Assembly (NCBI GenBank): GCA_004020365.1
Contig: SAQR01000014.1
Span: 1-43,655, forward strand
DNA: 43,655 nt
Source: Mesorhizobium sp.
Lineage (GTDB): Bacteria > Pseudomonadota > Alphaproteobacteria > Rhizobiales > Rhizobiaceae
Reading direction: 5' to 3'
The translations under genes were made by a program, and so were the position numbers. This document shows, piece by piece, positions 6,609-16,536 of the stretch; within the stretch, counting starts at the first letter, position 1; each line of letters opens with the position of its first letter. The notes under the pieces were generated by a model, which ran no database searches, was not told the DNA's origin, and saw only the letters and a program-made list of their open reading frames with translations.

Positions 6609-7871
6609 CTAGATCGCCTCGCCCTTGAGCAGTTTCGGCGTGTTGCCCGACAGACCGGACGCCTGGCGGATAAAAAAATCCTTCAGCCGCGGCATGCGTT
6701 CGACGAGGCCGAGGCCGATGTCGCGGACGGCGCGCAGCGGGCCGACGTCGTTGGAAAACAGCCGGTTCAGGACATCGGTGGTGATGCCCATCTGCAGCGT
6801 GTCGAAGCGTCGCCACTGCTGGTAGCGTTCGAGCACGTCGAGCGCGCCGAAATCCTGGCCGAGCCGGTCGGCCTCGACCACCACTTCGGCCAATGCCGCG
6901 ACATCCTTGAAACCGAGATTGAGGCCCTGGCCGGCGATCGGGTGGATGCCGTGGGCGGCGTCGCCGGCGAGCGCAATGCGCGGCGCGACGAAATCGCGGG
7001 CGATGGTCAGGCCGAGCGGCCAGGCGCGCGGCCTGTCGGCGACGCGGATTTCGCCGAGCTTCAGGCCAAACCTCTGTTCGAGCTCATGCTCGAAGACGAG
7101 GTCGTCGCCGTCGACCAGTTTTTCGGCATCTTGCGACCGCTCGACCCAGACGATCGACGAGCGGTTGGTGCCGTCCTTGCCCGGCTTGAGCGGCAGCGTG
7201 GCGAACGGGCCGGCTGGCAGAAAATGCTCCTCGGCGCGGCCGTTGTGCGGCCGTTCATGCGCGACGGTGCAGACGATGCCGGACTGGCCATACTCCCACT
7301 TCACCGTCTTGATGCCGGCCATGTCGCGCAGCTTCGAGTTGACGCCGTCGGCGGCGACCAGCAGCCGCGCCTTCAGCGTCGCGCCGTCGGCAAGATGCAC
7401 GGTGATGCCGGCGCCGTTGACGTCGAAGGCACTGACGGCGACGCCTTCGATGATGTCGATGCCGAGTGTTTCAGCGCGCCGGCGCAAGGCGCCATTCAAA
7501 TCCCTGTTGGCGACCATATGCGCAAACGCTTCGCCAGGCGCGACCTCGCCATCAAAAGTGAGAAACACCGGGCGGACCGGATCGGAAGTGCGCGAATCGG
7601 TGACGATCATCTCGGTGATCGCTTGCGCCTCGGGGGCGATTTCGGCCCAGACGCCGAGCTGGTCGAGCATGCGGCAAGCGGCAGCGGCGATCGCCGAGGC
7701 GCGGCCGTCCTTTTGCCAGATGCCGGCGGGCGCGGCGTCGACGACAGCGACCGCCAGGCTCGGCCGCGCCTGTTTCAGCGATACCGCGGCGGCAAGGCCG
7801 ACATAGCCGGCGCCGGCGACCAGAATGTCGAGCGCGGTTCGGTTTTTTGCATCCGCCTTGCCGTCGACCAT
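6609..7871 (-). CDS. UbiH/UbiF/VisC/COQ6 family FAD-dependent hydroxylase (probable ubiquinone biosynthesis)
   Basis: The 420-residue protein is a class A flavoprotein monooxygenase. It shows the N-terminal FAD/ADP motif ILVAGAGYVGLAAAVS (about 17-32), the DG motif LLVAADGVNSKLRDM and the UbiH signature LAGDAAHGIHPIAGQGLN, where GD contacts the FAD ribityl chain. The family hydroxylates the aromatic ring during ubiquinone synthesis; which ring carbon cannot be assigned from sequence, since alphaproteobacterial hydroxylases vary in regioselectivity. ATG 7871 is preceded by AAAGGAA; the upstream frame extension is unconserved. It is divergent from tesB with a 97-base gap. Its stop is close to the DGPF fragment, presumably its original neighbour. 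Confidence 0.9.
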   Translation of the reverse strand: MVDGKADAKNRTALDILVAGAGYVGLAAAVSLKQARPSLAVAVVDAAPAGIWQKDGRASAIAAAACRMLDQLGVWAEIAPEAQAITEMIVTDSRTSDPVRPVFLTFDGEVAPGEAFAHMVANRDLNGALRRRAETLGIDIIEGVAVSAFDVNGAGITVHLADGATLKARLLVAADGVNSKLRDMAGIKTVKWEYGQSGIVCTVAHERPHNGRAEEHFLPAGPFATLPLKPGKDGTNRSSIVWVERSQDAEKLVDGDDLVFEHELEQRFGLKLGEIRVADRPRAWPLGLTIARDFVAPRIALAGDAAHGIHPIAGQGLNLGFKDVAALAEVVVEADRLGQDFGALDVLERYQQWRRFDTLQMGITTDVLNRLFSNDVGPLRAVRDIGLGLVERMPRLKDFFIRQASGLSGNTPKLLKGEAI

Positions 7872-7968
7872 GGCAAATTCCTTTCCGGCCAAATTCTCGT
7901 CCGGCCCTTGACTGCCCGTCATTCCTGTCGGAAACCGCCATAACACTTTTGCGGTGAGGGCGCGAAAC

Positions 7969-8844
7969 ATGACAGCGGCCATGGACGAGCTTCTCGGCAT
8001 TCTCGACCTCGAGCAGCTGGAACACAACCTGTACCGTGGTCGCAGCCCCAAACTCGACTGGCAGCGTGTCTTCGGCGGCCAGACCATCGCCCAGGCGCTG
8101 GTCGCCGCCCAGCGAACGGTCGAGCCCGAACGCCACGTGCATTCGCTGCACGGCTATTTCATGCGGCCGGGCGACACCAAGGTGCCGATCATCTATCAGG
8201 TCGACCGCATCCGCGACGACGGCTCCTTCACCACGCGGCGTGTCGTGGCTGTCCAGCACGGCCAGGCGATCTTTTCGCTGGAAGCCTCGTTCCAGCAGGA
8301 CGAGGTCGGTCTCGAGCACCAGGTGCCGATGCCGCTGGACGTGCCGGCGCCCGACACATTGCTGTCGCAGCGCGAATTGATCGGCAAGTTCGGCGCCGCG
8401 GTGCCCGACGGCATCAGGCGCTACTGGGAGCGTGACCGGCCGATCGAGATGAAGCCGGTGATGCTGGAGCATTACACCAGCCGGGAAAAGCTGGAGCCGA
8501 AACAGAACATCTGGATCCGCACGACCGGCCCGGTTCCGGGCGATCGCGGCAGGCAGGCGGCAGTGCTTGCCTATCTTTCCGACATGACGCTGCTCGATAC
8601 CTCGACCTTTGCGCATGGCCGCGCCATCTTCGATAGCGACATCCAGGCGGCGAGCCTCGATCACGCGATGTGGTTCCATCGCAGCCATCCACTCGACGAC
8701 TGGATACTCTACACGCAGGACAGCCCGTCGACGCAAGGGTCGCGGGGGTTCACGCGCGGGTCGCTGTTTGCCCGCGACGGCACGTTGATCGCCTCGGTTG
8801 CCCAGGAAGGCCTGATCAGGCTGAAGCGGCCGCCCGCCGAATAG
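7969..8844 (+). CDS. tesB: Acyl-CoA thioesterase II
   Basis: The 291-residue protein matches TesB, a double hot-dog thioesterase that hydrolyses medium- to long-chain acyl-CoA. Hallmarks are LYRGRSP, VFGGQTIAQALVAA, the HSLHGYFMRPGD block and the C-terminal half with LDHAMWFHRSH (Asp in the hot-dog active site) and SRGFTRGSLFARDG. Length is typical of E. coli TesB. ATG 7969 follows GAGGG about ten bases upstream; GTG 7954 is an alternative. It precedes glnK but a 219-base gap with its own promoter separates them, so it is probably transcribed alone. Confidence 0.95.
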   Translation: MTAAMDELLGILDLEQLEHNLYRGRSPKLDWQRVFGGQTIAQALVAAQRTVEPERHVHSLHGYFMRPGDTKVPIIYQVDRIRDDGSFTTRRVVAVQHGQAIFSLEASFQQDEVGLEHQVPMPLDVPAPDTLLSQRELIGKFGAAVPDGIRRYWERDRPIEMKPVMLEHYTSREKLEPKQNIWIRTTGPVPGDRGRQAAVLAYLSDMTLLDTSTFAHGRAIFDSDIQAASLDHAMWFHRSHPLDDWILYTQDSPSTQGSRGFTRGSLFARDGTLIASVAQEGLIRLKRPPAE

Positions 8845-8962
8845 GCAATTTTGCAAAATTGCCCATTTTTTAATCAGCGGCGCTGCCGCGACCATGAACA
8901 GTCAGCCGACAAACCTTCCCCAAGTCCTTATTTAACAGCAGCTTAATACCCTGCTTCGGCAA

Positions 8963-8979
8963 CTGGCACGGAGCTTGAA
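8963..8979 (+). promoter_or_regulatory. Sigma54 (RpoN) -24/-12 promoter of glnK-amtB
   Basis: CTGGCACGGAGCTTGAA matches the RpoN consensus TGGCACG-N4-TTGCA except for A in place of C in the -12 element. GG of the -24 box is at 8965-8966, and the expected spacing of ten bases to the -12 dinucleotide is kept. It lies 85 bases before glnK, a gene classically driven by RpoN and NtrC. No clear NtrC site was picked out by eye in 8845-8960, which otherwise holds no gene. Confidence 0.8.
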
Positions 8980-9057
8980 TCCTAGCGGGCACTCACCGGC
9001 TCTCATGGGATCGGCGAAGTCGTGCAAACGCGGGGGACCCGCAACAGTAAAGGGTGA

Positions 9058-9402
<345 letters not shown>

Positions 9403-9433
9403 GCTGCGGAAACGTATTCCAATGGAGAGTTCA

Positions 9434-10861
9434 ATGAATATTCCTTCCACTTTGAAGTCGGCGGCGCGCACCGCGCTGCTGGGCTCACTCGCTATCGCAG
9501 CACTGGGCACGGTCGCCGCGTTCGCGCAGGAAGCGGCGCCAGCCGCACCGGCCGCGCCAGCGGCGCCGGCCTTTACCGTCGACAAGGGCGACACGACGTG
9601 GATGATGATCTCCACCATCCTGGTGCTGCTGATGACCATTCCCGGCCTTGCCCTTTTCTACGGCGGCCTGGTTCGCGCCAAGAATATGCTGTCGGTGCTG
9701 ATGCAGGTCTTCACCATCACCAGCGTGGTCATGATCGTCTGGGTTTTCTACGGCTACAGCCTTGCCTTCACCCCCGGCAACGCCTTCGTCGGTGGCCTTT
9801 CCAAGATGTTTCTCGCCGGCGTCGACGTGACGACGGTGTCGGAAACTTTTACCAAGGGCGTCGCCATTCCTGAGCTGGTGTTCGTCATCTTCCAGATGAG
9901 CTTCGCCTGCATCACGCCCGCCCTGATCGTCGGCGCCTTCGCCGAACGCGTCAAGTTTTCGGCCGTGATCCTATTCACCATCCTGTGGGTCACATTCGTC
10001 TACTTCCCGATCGCGCATATGGTCTGGTTCTGGGGCGGCCCGAGCGCTTACAGCGACCCGTCGGGGCTCATCTTCAGCTTCGGTGCCATCGACTTCGCCG
10101 GCGGCACCGTCGTTCACATCAATGCCGGCATCGCCGGCCTTGTCGGCGCGCTGATGATCGGCAAGCGCATCGGCTACAACAAGGACGTCATGGCGCCGCA
10201 TTCGATGACGCTGACCATGGTCGGCGCGTCGCTGCTGTGGGTCGGCTGGTTCGGCTTCAACGCCGGCTCCAACCTCGAAGCCAACGCCTATGCGGTGCTG
10301 GCCATGGTCAACACCTTCGTCGCCACAGCCGCGGCGGCAGTGACCTGGATCGTGCTTGAAACGCTGCTGCGCGGCAAAGCCTCCATGCTTGGCGCGGTTT
10401 CGGGTGCTGTTACCGGCCTTGTCGCCGTCACGCCCGCTGCCGGTTTTGGCGGACCGATGGGCGTTATCGTGCTCGGCATCGTCGCCAGCTGCGTCTGTTA
10501 CTTCTTCGTCTCGGTCGTGAAGAACAAGTTCGGCTACGACGACAGCCTCGATGTCTTCGGCATCCATTGCGTCGGCGGCATCATCGGCGCGCTCGGCACC
10601 GGCATCCTGGTCAACCCCGCCCTCGGCGGCGCCGGCATCGTCGATTATTCGACGGCCGACTTCGCCGCCGGTTATGCCGGCACGGCGACCCAGCTGTGGT
10701 CGCAGTTCAAGGGGGTCCTGGTAACCGTCCTGTGGTCGGGCATCGGCAGCGCCATCCTCTACAAGATCGTCGATATGATCGTGGGCTTGCGCCCGACAGC
10801 CGAAGCCGAGCGCGAAGGGCTCGACCTCACCGCGCATGGCGAAGCGGCCTATCACCCGTAA
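9434..10861 (+). CDS. amtB: Ammonium transporter AmtB
   Basis: The 475-residue inner-membrane protein is an Amt/Mep/Rh-family ammonium channel. It has a cleavable signal peptide (cleavage likely after AAFA, near residue 31), a short Ala/Pro-rich linker (EAAPAAPAAPAAP), and then eleven expected membrane helices. Family marks are GLALFYGGLVRAKNML and the pore twin histidines in GGTVVHINAGIAG and DVFGIHCVGGIIGALG. ATG 9434 is preferred because GGAGAG precedes it by a few bases; ATG 9422 would overlap that site. It is co-transcribed with glnK and followed by a strong terminator at 10932-10962. Confidence 0.97.
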   Translation: MNIPSTLKSAARTALLGSLAIAALGTVAAFAQEAAPAAPAAPAAPAFTVDKGDTTWMMISTILVLLMTIPGLALFYGGLVRAKNMLSVLMQVFTITSVVMIVWVFYGYSLAFTPGNAFVGGLSKMFLAGVDVTTVSETFTKGVAIPELVFVIFQMSFACITPALIVGAFAERVKFSAVILFTILWVTFVYFPIAHMVWFWGGPSAYSDPSGLIFSFGAIDFAGGTVVHINAGIAGLVGALMIGKRIGYNKDVMAPHSMTLTMVGASLLWVGWFGFNAGSNLEANAYAVLAMVNTFVATAAAAVTWIVLETLLRGKASMLGAVSGAVTGLVAVTPAAGFGGPMGVIVLGIVASCVCYFFVSVVKNKFGYDDSLDVFGIHCVGGIIGALGTGILVNPALGGAGIVDYSTADFAAGYAGTATQLWSQFKGVLVTVLWSGIGSAILYKIVDMIVGLRPTAEAEREGLDLTAHGEAAYHP

Positions 10862-10870
10862 GCCTGGCCC

Positions 10871-10889
10871 GGGGCGGCGCAGCCGCCCC
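10871..10889. repeat. GC-rich hairpin after amtB
   Basis: GGGGCGGC (10871-10878), loop GCA, GCCGCCCC (10882-10889) forms a perfect 8-bp stem ten bases after the amtB stop. It has no T-run, so it may stabilise the 3' end or work together with the terminator 40 bases further on. Confidence 0.6.
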
Positions 10890-10931
10890 GCATCCTCCCG
10901 TCGTGACGCTCCCAAAAAGGGCTCACGCATT

Positions 10932-10962
10932 GAGGCCCGGACCGGTTCCGGGCCTCTTTTTT
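10932..10962 (+). terminator. Intrinsic terminator of glnK-amtB
   Basis: GAGGCCCGG (10932-10940), loop ACCGGTT, CCGGGCCTC (10948-10956), then TTTTTT (10957-10962). The stem is perfect, 9 bp and GC-rich with an immediate T-run, the classical Rho-independent form. It isolates glnK-amtB from ftsK. Confidence 0.93.
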
Positions 10963-11117
10963 GCGCGCAGATGGCCAAGCCAGACATTAGCCGCAAGATA
11001 CTTCCCCCAACCCCTTATAGTTAATGCTGCCTTAACCTTCCCGCCGATAGTCTGGCATCCGAATCTGCCGGAGTGCGTCATGCGTCCGGCCAGTCCATGA
11101 CAGACGGGGAACGACGA

Positions 11118-13763
11118 ATGCGTTTAGGGGCTTCAGCACCGCTTGCGCTGGCCGATACGGAGCACGGCATCCGGGCGTTCGCGCGGCGCCAGGTCGGCCG
11201 GCTGGTCGGCGCCGGCCTGTTTGCGCTGGTCGCCTTCGGCGTCGCCAGCCTCGCCACCTGGAACGTCGCAGACCCAAGCTTCTCTCACGCCACCGACAAC
11301 ATCGTCACCAACGCCATGGGCTATGTGGGCGCTGTCTTCTCCGACCTAGCCATGCAGTTCTTCGGCCTTGCTGCGGTCGCGGCGCTGGTGCCGGCGGTGG
11401 TCTGGGGATTTCTGCTGTTTTCGGCGCGCGGCGTCGACAGGCTGCCGAAGCGCGGGCTCGCCTGGTTCGGCTATGCGGTGCTTGCCGCGGCCATGGCCGG
11501 CTGCGTGGTTCCGCCCAAGACCTGGCCGCTGCCGACCGGTCTTGGCGGTGTGTTCGGCGATATGGTGCTCAAGATTCCCAGCCTCGTCGTCGGCGGCTAT
11601 CCGACCGGTCTCATCGCCAGCGTGCTCGCCGTGCTTCTGGCCGCGCCGGCACTGTGGCTGTTTGCCTACGGCTCGGCGCTGATTGCACGCAAGAACGGTT
11701 TCGCCGTCCTGGAGCAACCGGCTGCAGCCGATCCGAGGGACCAGGACGACCTGCTTTTCGACGATGACGAGGATGAGGGCGACGAGGGCATTCTGGCGCT
11801 AGGCGCGATCACGCATTGGTGGCTATCGTTGCGCGCCTATCTTCGCCGCCGCGCCGCCCGCCGCCGCGAGCGCGACGATTTCGAACCGGAGATGGAGCCG
11901 CGCGCCAGCGCCTGGCGGCGCGCTGCCGAACGGGTCGAATCGGCTGAATTCGCCGAATCGCGGATGAGCGCCGATGGCCGCGCCCGCGTCGAGCCGGAAT
12001 TCTTCGCCGCCATGGTCAACGACCGCAGCGCCTCGCTCGATCCCGACGACGCCGATGTTTTTGACGATGACATGGATTTTGCGCCGGAGCCCACGCGCAG
12101 CGCTACGCCCAATACGAAGGTGCAACCGTTCCGCTCCGATGCGGCCACCCGCGTCGCGGCGCCGGCGCCGCGGCCGGTTCCGGGCGCGCGTGTCCAGCGC
12201 GAAGCGCAGACCTCGCTGATCGGCTCCGAACAATTCGAAATGCCGTCGCTGCATTTCCTGTCCGAGCCGAAGAACGTCGTGCGCGACGCCAGCCTGTCCA
12301 AGGACGCGCTGGAGCAGAATGCCCGCCTGCTCGAGGGCGTGCTGGAGGATTTCGGCGTCAAGGGCGAGATCATCCATGTCCGTCCTGGCCCGGTCGTCAC
12401 GCTCTATGAACTGGAACCGGCGCCCGGCATCAAATCGTCGCGGGTCATCGGCCTGTCTGACGACATCGCCCGCTCGATGAGCGCGATCGCCTGCCGCGTC
12501 GCCGTGGTGCCTGGTCGCAACGCCATCGGCATCGAGCTGCCGAACGCCAAGCGCGAGACCGTCTATCTCAGGGAAATCATGGCCAGCCGCGATTTCGAGA
12601 CCACCAAGGCCAAGCTGGCGCTGGCGCTCGGCAAGACCATCAATGGCGAGGCGGTCATCGTCGACATCGCCAAAATGCCGCACGTGCTGGTCGCCGGCAC
12701 CACCGGTTCGGGCAAGTCGGTCGCCATCAATACCATGATCCTGTCGCTGCTCTACCGACTGACGCCGCAGGACTGCCGGCTGATCATGATCGACCCGAAA
12801 ATGCTCGAGCTCTCGGTCTATGACGGCATCCCGCATCTTTTGACGCCTGTCGTCACCGATCCTAAGAAGGCGGTGGTGGCGCTGAAATGGACCGTGCGCG
12901 AGATGGAGGACCGCTACCGCAAAATGTCCAAGGTCGGCGTCCGCAACATCGACGGTTTCAACGCGCGGGTGCAACAGGCCGAGAAGAAGGGCGAAAAAAT
13001 CTCGCGCACCGTGCAGACCGGCTTCGACCGGCAGACCGGCGAAGCGGTCTATGAGACGGAAAACCTCGATCTCGAACCAATGCCCTACATCGTCGTCATC
13101 ATCGACGAGATGGCCGACTTGATGATGGTCGCCGGCAAGGACATCGAAGGCGCGGTGCAGCGCCTGGCGCAGATGGCGCGCGCCGCCGGCATCCACGTCA
13201 TCATGGCGACGCAGCGGCCGTCGGTCGACGTCATCACCGGCACGATCAAGGCCAACTTCCCGACCCGCATCTCCTTCCAGGTGACGTCGAAGATCGACAG
13301 CCGCACCATCCTGGGCGAGCAGGGCGCCGAACAGCTGCTTGGCATGGGCGACATGCTCTACATGGCCGGCGGCGGCCGCATCCAGCGCGTGCACGGTCCC
13401 TTCGTTTCCGATGACGAGGTCGAGAAGATCGTCGCGCATCTGAAGCTGCAGGGCGTGCCGGAATATCTCGATGCCATTACCGAGGATGACGACGAGGACG
13501 ACGACGAGCCGTCGGGCAAGGGCGGCTCTGGCGGTGGCGGCGGCGGCAATTTCGAGGATTCCGACGATCCCTACGACCAGGCGGTTGCCGTGGTGCTGCG
13601 CGACGGCAAGGCCTCGACCAGCTACATCCAGCGCCGGCTCGGCATCGGCTACAATCGCGCCGCCTCGATTATCGAGAAGATGGAGAAGGAAGGCATTGTC
13701 GGACCGGCCAACCATGCCGGAAAACGCGAGATTCTGGTGCCGACGGAGGACGACAAGTTCTGA
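11118..13763 (+). CDS. ftsK: DNA translocase FtsK
   Basis: The 881-residue protein is the septal DNA pump that clears chromosome dimers and links division to terminus segregation. The N-terminus has about four membrane segments (residues 20-190). An acidic and Arg-rich linker (about 200-380, with [10 protein letters not shown]) follows. The motor domain has Walker A GTTGSGKS near 527-534 and Walker [14 protein letters not shown] near 655-667. After a Gly-rich linker comes the gamma winged helix ([17 protein letters not shown] to [20 protein letters not shown]) that reads KOPS/FRS polarity sequences. ATG 11118 follows GGGGA by about eight bases; ATG 11097 and 11073 are in-frame alternatives. 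Length and architecture are typical. Confidence 0.96.
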   Translation: MRLGASAPLALADTEHGIRAFARRQVGRLVGAGLFALVAFGVASLATWNVADPSFSHATDNIVTNAMGYVGAVFSDLAMQFFGLAAVAALVPAVVWGFLLFSARGVDRLPKRGLAWFGYAVLAAAMAGCVVPPKTWPLPTGLGGVFGDMVLKIPSLVVGGYPTGLIASVLAVLLAAPALWLFAYGSALIARKNGFAVLEQPAAADPRDQDDLLFDDDEDEGDEGILALGAITHWWLSLRAYLRRRAARRRERDDFEPEMEPRASAWRRAAERVESAEFAESRMSADGRARVEPEFFAAMVNDRSASLDPDDADVFDDDMDFAPEPTRSATPNTKVQPFRSDAATRVAAPAPRPVPGARVQREAQTSLIGSEQFEMPSLHFLSEPKNVVRDASLSKDALEQNARLLEGVLEDFGVKGEIIHVRPGPVVTLYELEPAPGIKSSRVIGLSDDIARSMSAIACRVAVVPGRNAIGIELPNAKRETVYLREIMASRDFETTKAKLALALGKTINGEAVIVDIAKMPHVLVAGTTGSGKSVAINTMILSLLYRLTPQDCRLIMIDPKMLELSVYDGIPHLLTPVVTDPKKAVVALKWTVREMEDRYRKMSKVGVRNIDGFNARVQQAEKKGEKISRTVQTGFDRQTGEAVYETENLDLEPMPYIVVIIDEMADLMMVAGKDIEGAVQRLAQMARAAGIHVIMATQRPSVDVITGTIKANFPTRISFQVTSKIDSRTILGEQGAEQLLGMGDMLYMAGGGRIQRVHGPFVSDDEVEKIVAHLKLQGVPEYLDAITEDDDEDDDEPSGKGGSGGGGGGNFEDSDDPYDQAVAVVLRDGKASTSYIQRRLGIGYNRAASIIEKMEKEGIVGPANHAGKREILVPTEDDKF

Positions 13764-13930
13764 CCCGCCCGGCACCAACCGACAGGATTTTCGCGGCTGC
13801 AGCCTGACGGCAGCAACTTTGATCCTTCTGGCGCGTTTGCAACGACCAAGCGCTGTTCGGCCGCCAAACTTAAGCCCAACTGGGGGCCCAAACACTGCGA
13901 CAACAGATAAACCAGACGAGAGTAACCGGC

Positions 13931-14614
13931 ATGAAAAACGCTTCTTTCGCCACGATCAGCGATTTTGCCCCAACCCGCCGCCAACTGCTTGGCCTCGGCC
14001 TGGTCCTGGCCGGTGCTGCGGCCATCAATGTCGTGCCTGGGGTCCAGTTGCTGGCGTCGGCACAAGCCGCGGTGCCAGCCACCGCGCAGAAGATCGCCGA
14101 CCATTTTTCCTCAGTCAAATCGATGGCCGGCGAATTTGTGCAGTTCGGACCCAAGGGCGAGCAGACCGGCGGCAAGTTCTTTCTGGAACGCCCGGGCAAG
14201 ATCCGCTTCAACTACGATGGGACGTCGAATTTCCGCGTGATTTCCGACGGCAAGTCGGTGGTCATCCTCAACAGGCGGCTGAAAACGTCCGATCTCTACC
14301 CACTTTCGAAAACGCCGCTCAAGCTACTGCTCGACACCAAGATCGACCTCTCCGGCGGCCGCGTCAAAAGCGTCAAGGAAGAGAACGACGTCACCACCAT
14401 CCAACTCGCCGACAAATCAGTGTTCGGCAGTTCGAAGATCACCATGATGTTCGATCCGAAAACCTACGAATTGCGCCAGTGGACGATCACCGATGCGCAA
14501 GGCAAGGACACGACGGTGATGATCTTCAACGTCAGGGAAGGCGTAAGTTTCGCCCCCGACACTTTTGCCATCGACTATACGGCGAACCGCGAACTGAACA
14601 CCAGGTCGCGGTAG
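13931..14614 (+). CDS. lolA: LolA-like outer-membrane lipoprotein carrier protein
   Basis: The 227-residue protein matches LolA, the periplasmic chaperone that takes lipoproteins from LolCDE to the outer membrane. Family blocks are FSSVKSMAGEFVQFGPKGEQ, GGKFFLERPGKIRFNYDG and SDGKSVVILNRRLKTSDLYP. The N-terminal signal (about residues 1-48) contains PTRRQLLGLGLVLAGAAA, with a twin arginine followed by a hydrophobic core, ending AQAA; this resembles a Tat signal, unusual for LolA. GAGTAAC precedes the ATG. Position after ftsK and before xthA is conserved in rhizobia. The Tat assignment is an inference. Confidence 0.9.
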   Translation: MKNASFATISDFAPTRRQLLGLGLVLAGAAAINVVPGVQLLASAQAAVPATAQKIADHFSSVKSMAGEFVQFGPKGEQTGGKFFLERPGKIRFNYDGTSNFRVISDGKSVVILNRRLKTSDLYPLSKTPLKLLLDTKIDLSGGRVKSVKEENDVTTIQLADKSVFGSSKITMMFDPKTYELRQWTITDAQGKDTTVMIFNVREGVSFAPDTFAIDYTANRELNTRSR

Positions 14615-14622
14615 GATCCGCT

Positions 14623-14668
14623 GTTATTCAGGTGAGGCCGGCCTGCGAATGGCGGTTTTCCTGCGCAT
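14623..14668 (+). repeat. Half copy of intergenic element family C
   Basis: TATTCAGGTGAGGCCGGCCT with the following GCGAATGGCGGTTTTCCTGCGC closely matches bases 24490-24532 of the complete element at 24483-24623, with a few substitutions and a small gap. The mirror arm is missing here. The 14615-15007 gap contains this half element and the family B palindrome and no gene. Confidence 0.75.
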
Positions 14669-14700
14669 CGTCGTGGGGAGACTTTCCGGACGTCAGCGGT

Positions 14701-14863
14701 GCCCCTCATCTGGCTGCCGCCATCTTCTCCCCGTAAACGGGGAGCAGGACGCTGTGATCGACAGTTTCGCCATCCACCATGGTTGAAGGAAAGGCGCCGT
14801 GGCTGCAGCCAGCTTCTTTCTCCCCGTTCACGGGGAGAGATGCCCGGCAGGGCAATGAGGGGC
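14701..14863. repeat. Intergenic palindromic element family B
   Basis: Outer arms GCCCCTCAT (14701-14709) and ATGAGGGGC (14855-14863) are exact complements. Inside are two hairpins, CTCCCCGT-AA-ACGGGGAG (14727-14744) and CTCCCCGT-TC-ACGGGGAG (14820-14837). This is the compound palindrome type seen in many rhizobial intergenic regions. It lies between lolA and xthA; no transposase or target duplication is evident. Confidence 0.8.
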
Positions 14864-15007
14864 GGCGCCGGGGTCAACGATTGCGCCCGGCTTGTTTTTG
14901 CAGCATCTGACTGGCAGTAGTTTCCGGGAACTGCCTCGCCAAAAAAGGCACCAGCCCGTCGGAGCTATCCCGGTTCCTGCGGCACCGTGCTGTCCCGGAC
15001 CTTTCGC

Positions 15008-15814
15008 ATGACCTTTTCCGTCGCCACCTGGAACATCAATTCCGTCCGCCTGCGCATGCCGCTCGTCGAACGCCTGCTTGTCGAACAGGCACCGGACGTG
15101 CTGTGCCTGCAGGAAACCAAAGTTCCCGACGAACTGTTTCCCGAGAAGGCGTTTCGCAAGCTCGGCTATCAGCACATCGCCTTCCACGGCCAGAAGGGCT
15201 ATCACGGCGTGGCGACGGTGGCGCGCCGGCCGATCGCGATTGTCGAAAAACGCCGCTTCTGCGAGATCGAGGACTGCCGGCATTTGTCGGTCACCGTGCG
15301 GGCCGGCGGCAAGGCGATCCTGCTGCACAATTTCTACGTTCCGGCCGGCGGCGACGAGCCCGACCCCATCATCAACCGCAAGTTCAAGCACAAGCTGGAT
15401 TTCGTCGCCGAAATGAACGTCATCCGCGCCGAGCAGGACGAAGTGTCCGGCTCGATCCTGGTCGGCGACCTCAACATCGCGCCGCTCGAGCACGATGTCT
15501 GGTCGCACAAGCAGCTCCTGAAAGTGGTCAGCCATACGCCGGTCGAGACCGAAAATTTCGAGGCGATGCGGCTCGCCGGCGACTGGGTCGACCTGATGCG
15601 GCTCAACGTGCCTTACGAGCAGAAGCTCTACACCTGGTGGAGCTATCGCGCGCAGGATTGGCAAGCGTCGGATCGCGGCCGGCGGCTCGACCATGTCTGG
15701 TCGTCGCCAAACCTGGTGCCGAGCTTTGCCGGCTACGAGATCCTGCGGCCGGCGCGCGGCTGGCAACGGCCTTCAGACCATGTGCCGGTCATAGCGCGGT
15801 TCAACCTCGAGTAG
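15008..15814 (+). CDS. xthA: Exodeoxyribonuclease III
   Basis: The 268-residue protein is an ExoIII-type AP endonuclease and 3'-5' exonuclease of base-excision repair. Conserved catalytic elements are visible: FSVATWNINSVRLRM (Asn9, Asn11), CLQETKV (metal ligand Glu36), LVGDLNIAPLEHDVW (Asp and Asn of the active site), GRRLDHVW and the terminal SDHVPVIARF (Asp-His). ATG 15008 is chosen because homology starts directly with MTFSVATWNIN; the 21-base longer frame is unconserved. There is only a poor ribosome site. The length is typical of the family. Confidence 0.96.
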   Translation: MTFSVATWNINSVRLRMPLVERLLVEQAPDVLCLQETKVPDELFPEKAFRKLGYQHIAFHGQKGYHGVATVARRPIAIVEKRRFCEIEDCRHLSVTVRAGGKAILLHNFYVPAGGDEPDPIINRKFKHKLDFVAEMNVIRAEQDEVSGSILVGDLNIAPLEHDVWSHKQLLKVVSHTPVETENFEAMRLAGDWVDLMRLNVPYEQKLYTWWSYRAQDWQASDRGRRLDHVWSSPNLVPSFAGYEILRPARGWQRPSDHVPVIARFNLE

Positions 15815-15917
15815 AGCATTTTGTCCCAAAGCGGGCGGAGCATGATCAAGTGCCTCTCGACGAGACACGGGAGGTTTAATAGCCTCTGAGATCCTGAGGG
15901 GAGTTTGGCTAGGCTAC

Positions 15918-16535
15918 ATGGAGATAGTTGCAGCACAAACGTCGGATGTGACATCGGCGGCCGGCTGCCTGGCAGATGCCTTTGCAGGCGATCCGCATAT
16001 GACCTTCTTCTTCGAAGGGGATCCTGCACTACGATTGGAACTCGTGACTGAGTTCTTCTCGATCCTTATGGTAGCGCGTCTCGCGCTTGGCATGCCAGTG
16101 CTGGTATTAAAGAGCGAAGGCCGCATCCTCGGTTCGGCGATGGGCTATGATACGCAACGACCGGAATGGCTTCCGGATCACCGGGAGAGATGGGCCTCAC
16201 TCCAGCAACGGCAGGAGTTGATGGTGTCGCGCTTCGCGAAGTCTCAGACGATCAGCGAGAAATACGAGCCGTCGGTGCCACATTTTTATCTTGGGGTTTT
16301 GGGGGTCCATCCCTCAATTCAGGGAAAGGGGGCTGGCCTCGCTCTCATCGAGGCCTACTGCGACCTTTCTGAAAGAGACCCTGTCTCAGCGGGGACGTTT
16401 CTCGAAACCGCGGAACGCAAGAATTTGGGCTTCTATCAACGTTGCGGTTTTCGACTTCTGGGCCAGGGTGAACTTGAATTCAAGAAACCACTCTGGTGCC
16501 TCTACAGATCCAAGAACGTTCGAGGCGTCAGCTAG
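15918..16535 (+). CDS. GNAT family N-acetyltransferase
   Basis: The 205-residue protein has the GNAT acetyl-CoA-binding motif A in FYLGVLGVHPSIQGKGAGLA (about residues 122-141), with Q-G-K-G-A-G as the pyrophosphate loop. Motif B is FLETAERKNLGFYQRCGFRL (about 161-180). The N-terminal half (AADAFAGDPHMTFFFE-like region) resembles acetyltransferases that act on small molecules. The substrate cannot be assigned. GAGGGGAG lies about 16 bases before the ATG, farther than ideal. It converges on the cyclic-nucleotide-binding gene, whose stop is one base beyond its own. Base composition is slightly lower in GC than the neighbouring core genes, so it may be an accessory gene. Confidence 0.85.
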   Translation: MEIVAAQTSDVTSAAGCLADAFAGDPHMTFFFEGDPALRLELVTEFFSILMVARLALGMPVLVLKSEGRILGSAMGYDTQRPEWLPDHRERWASLQQRQELMVSRFAKSQTISEKYEPSVPHFYLGVLGVHPSIQGKGAGLALIEAYCDLSERDPVSAGTFLETAERKNLGFYQRCGFRLLGQGELEFKKPLWCLYRSKNVRGVS

Positions 16536-16536
16536 T

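Noticed and set aside
6600-7943. 447-residue plus-strand ORF opposite the UbiH-type gene
   Set aside because: Its complement carries clear FAD motifs on the minus strand; this frame shows none.
11823-13895. 690-residue antisense ORF across ftsK
   Set aside because: It lies opposite a well-conserved ftsK. Its His/Arg/Asp-rich composition is the usual shadow of a high-GC gene; no domain is visible.
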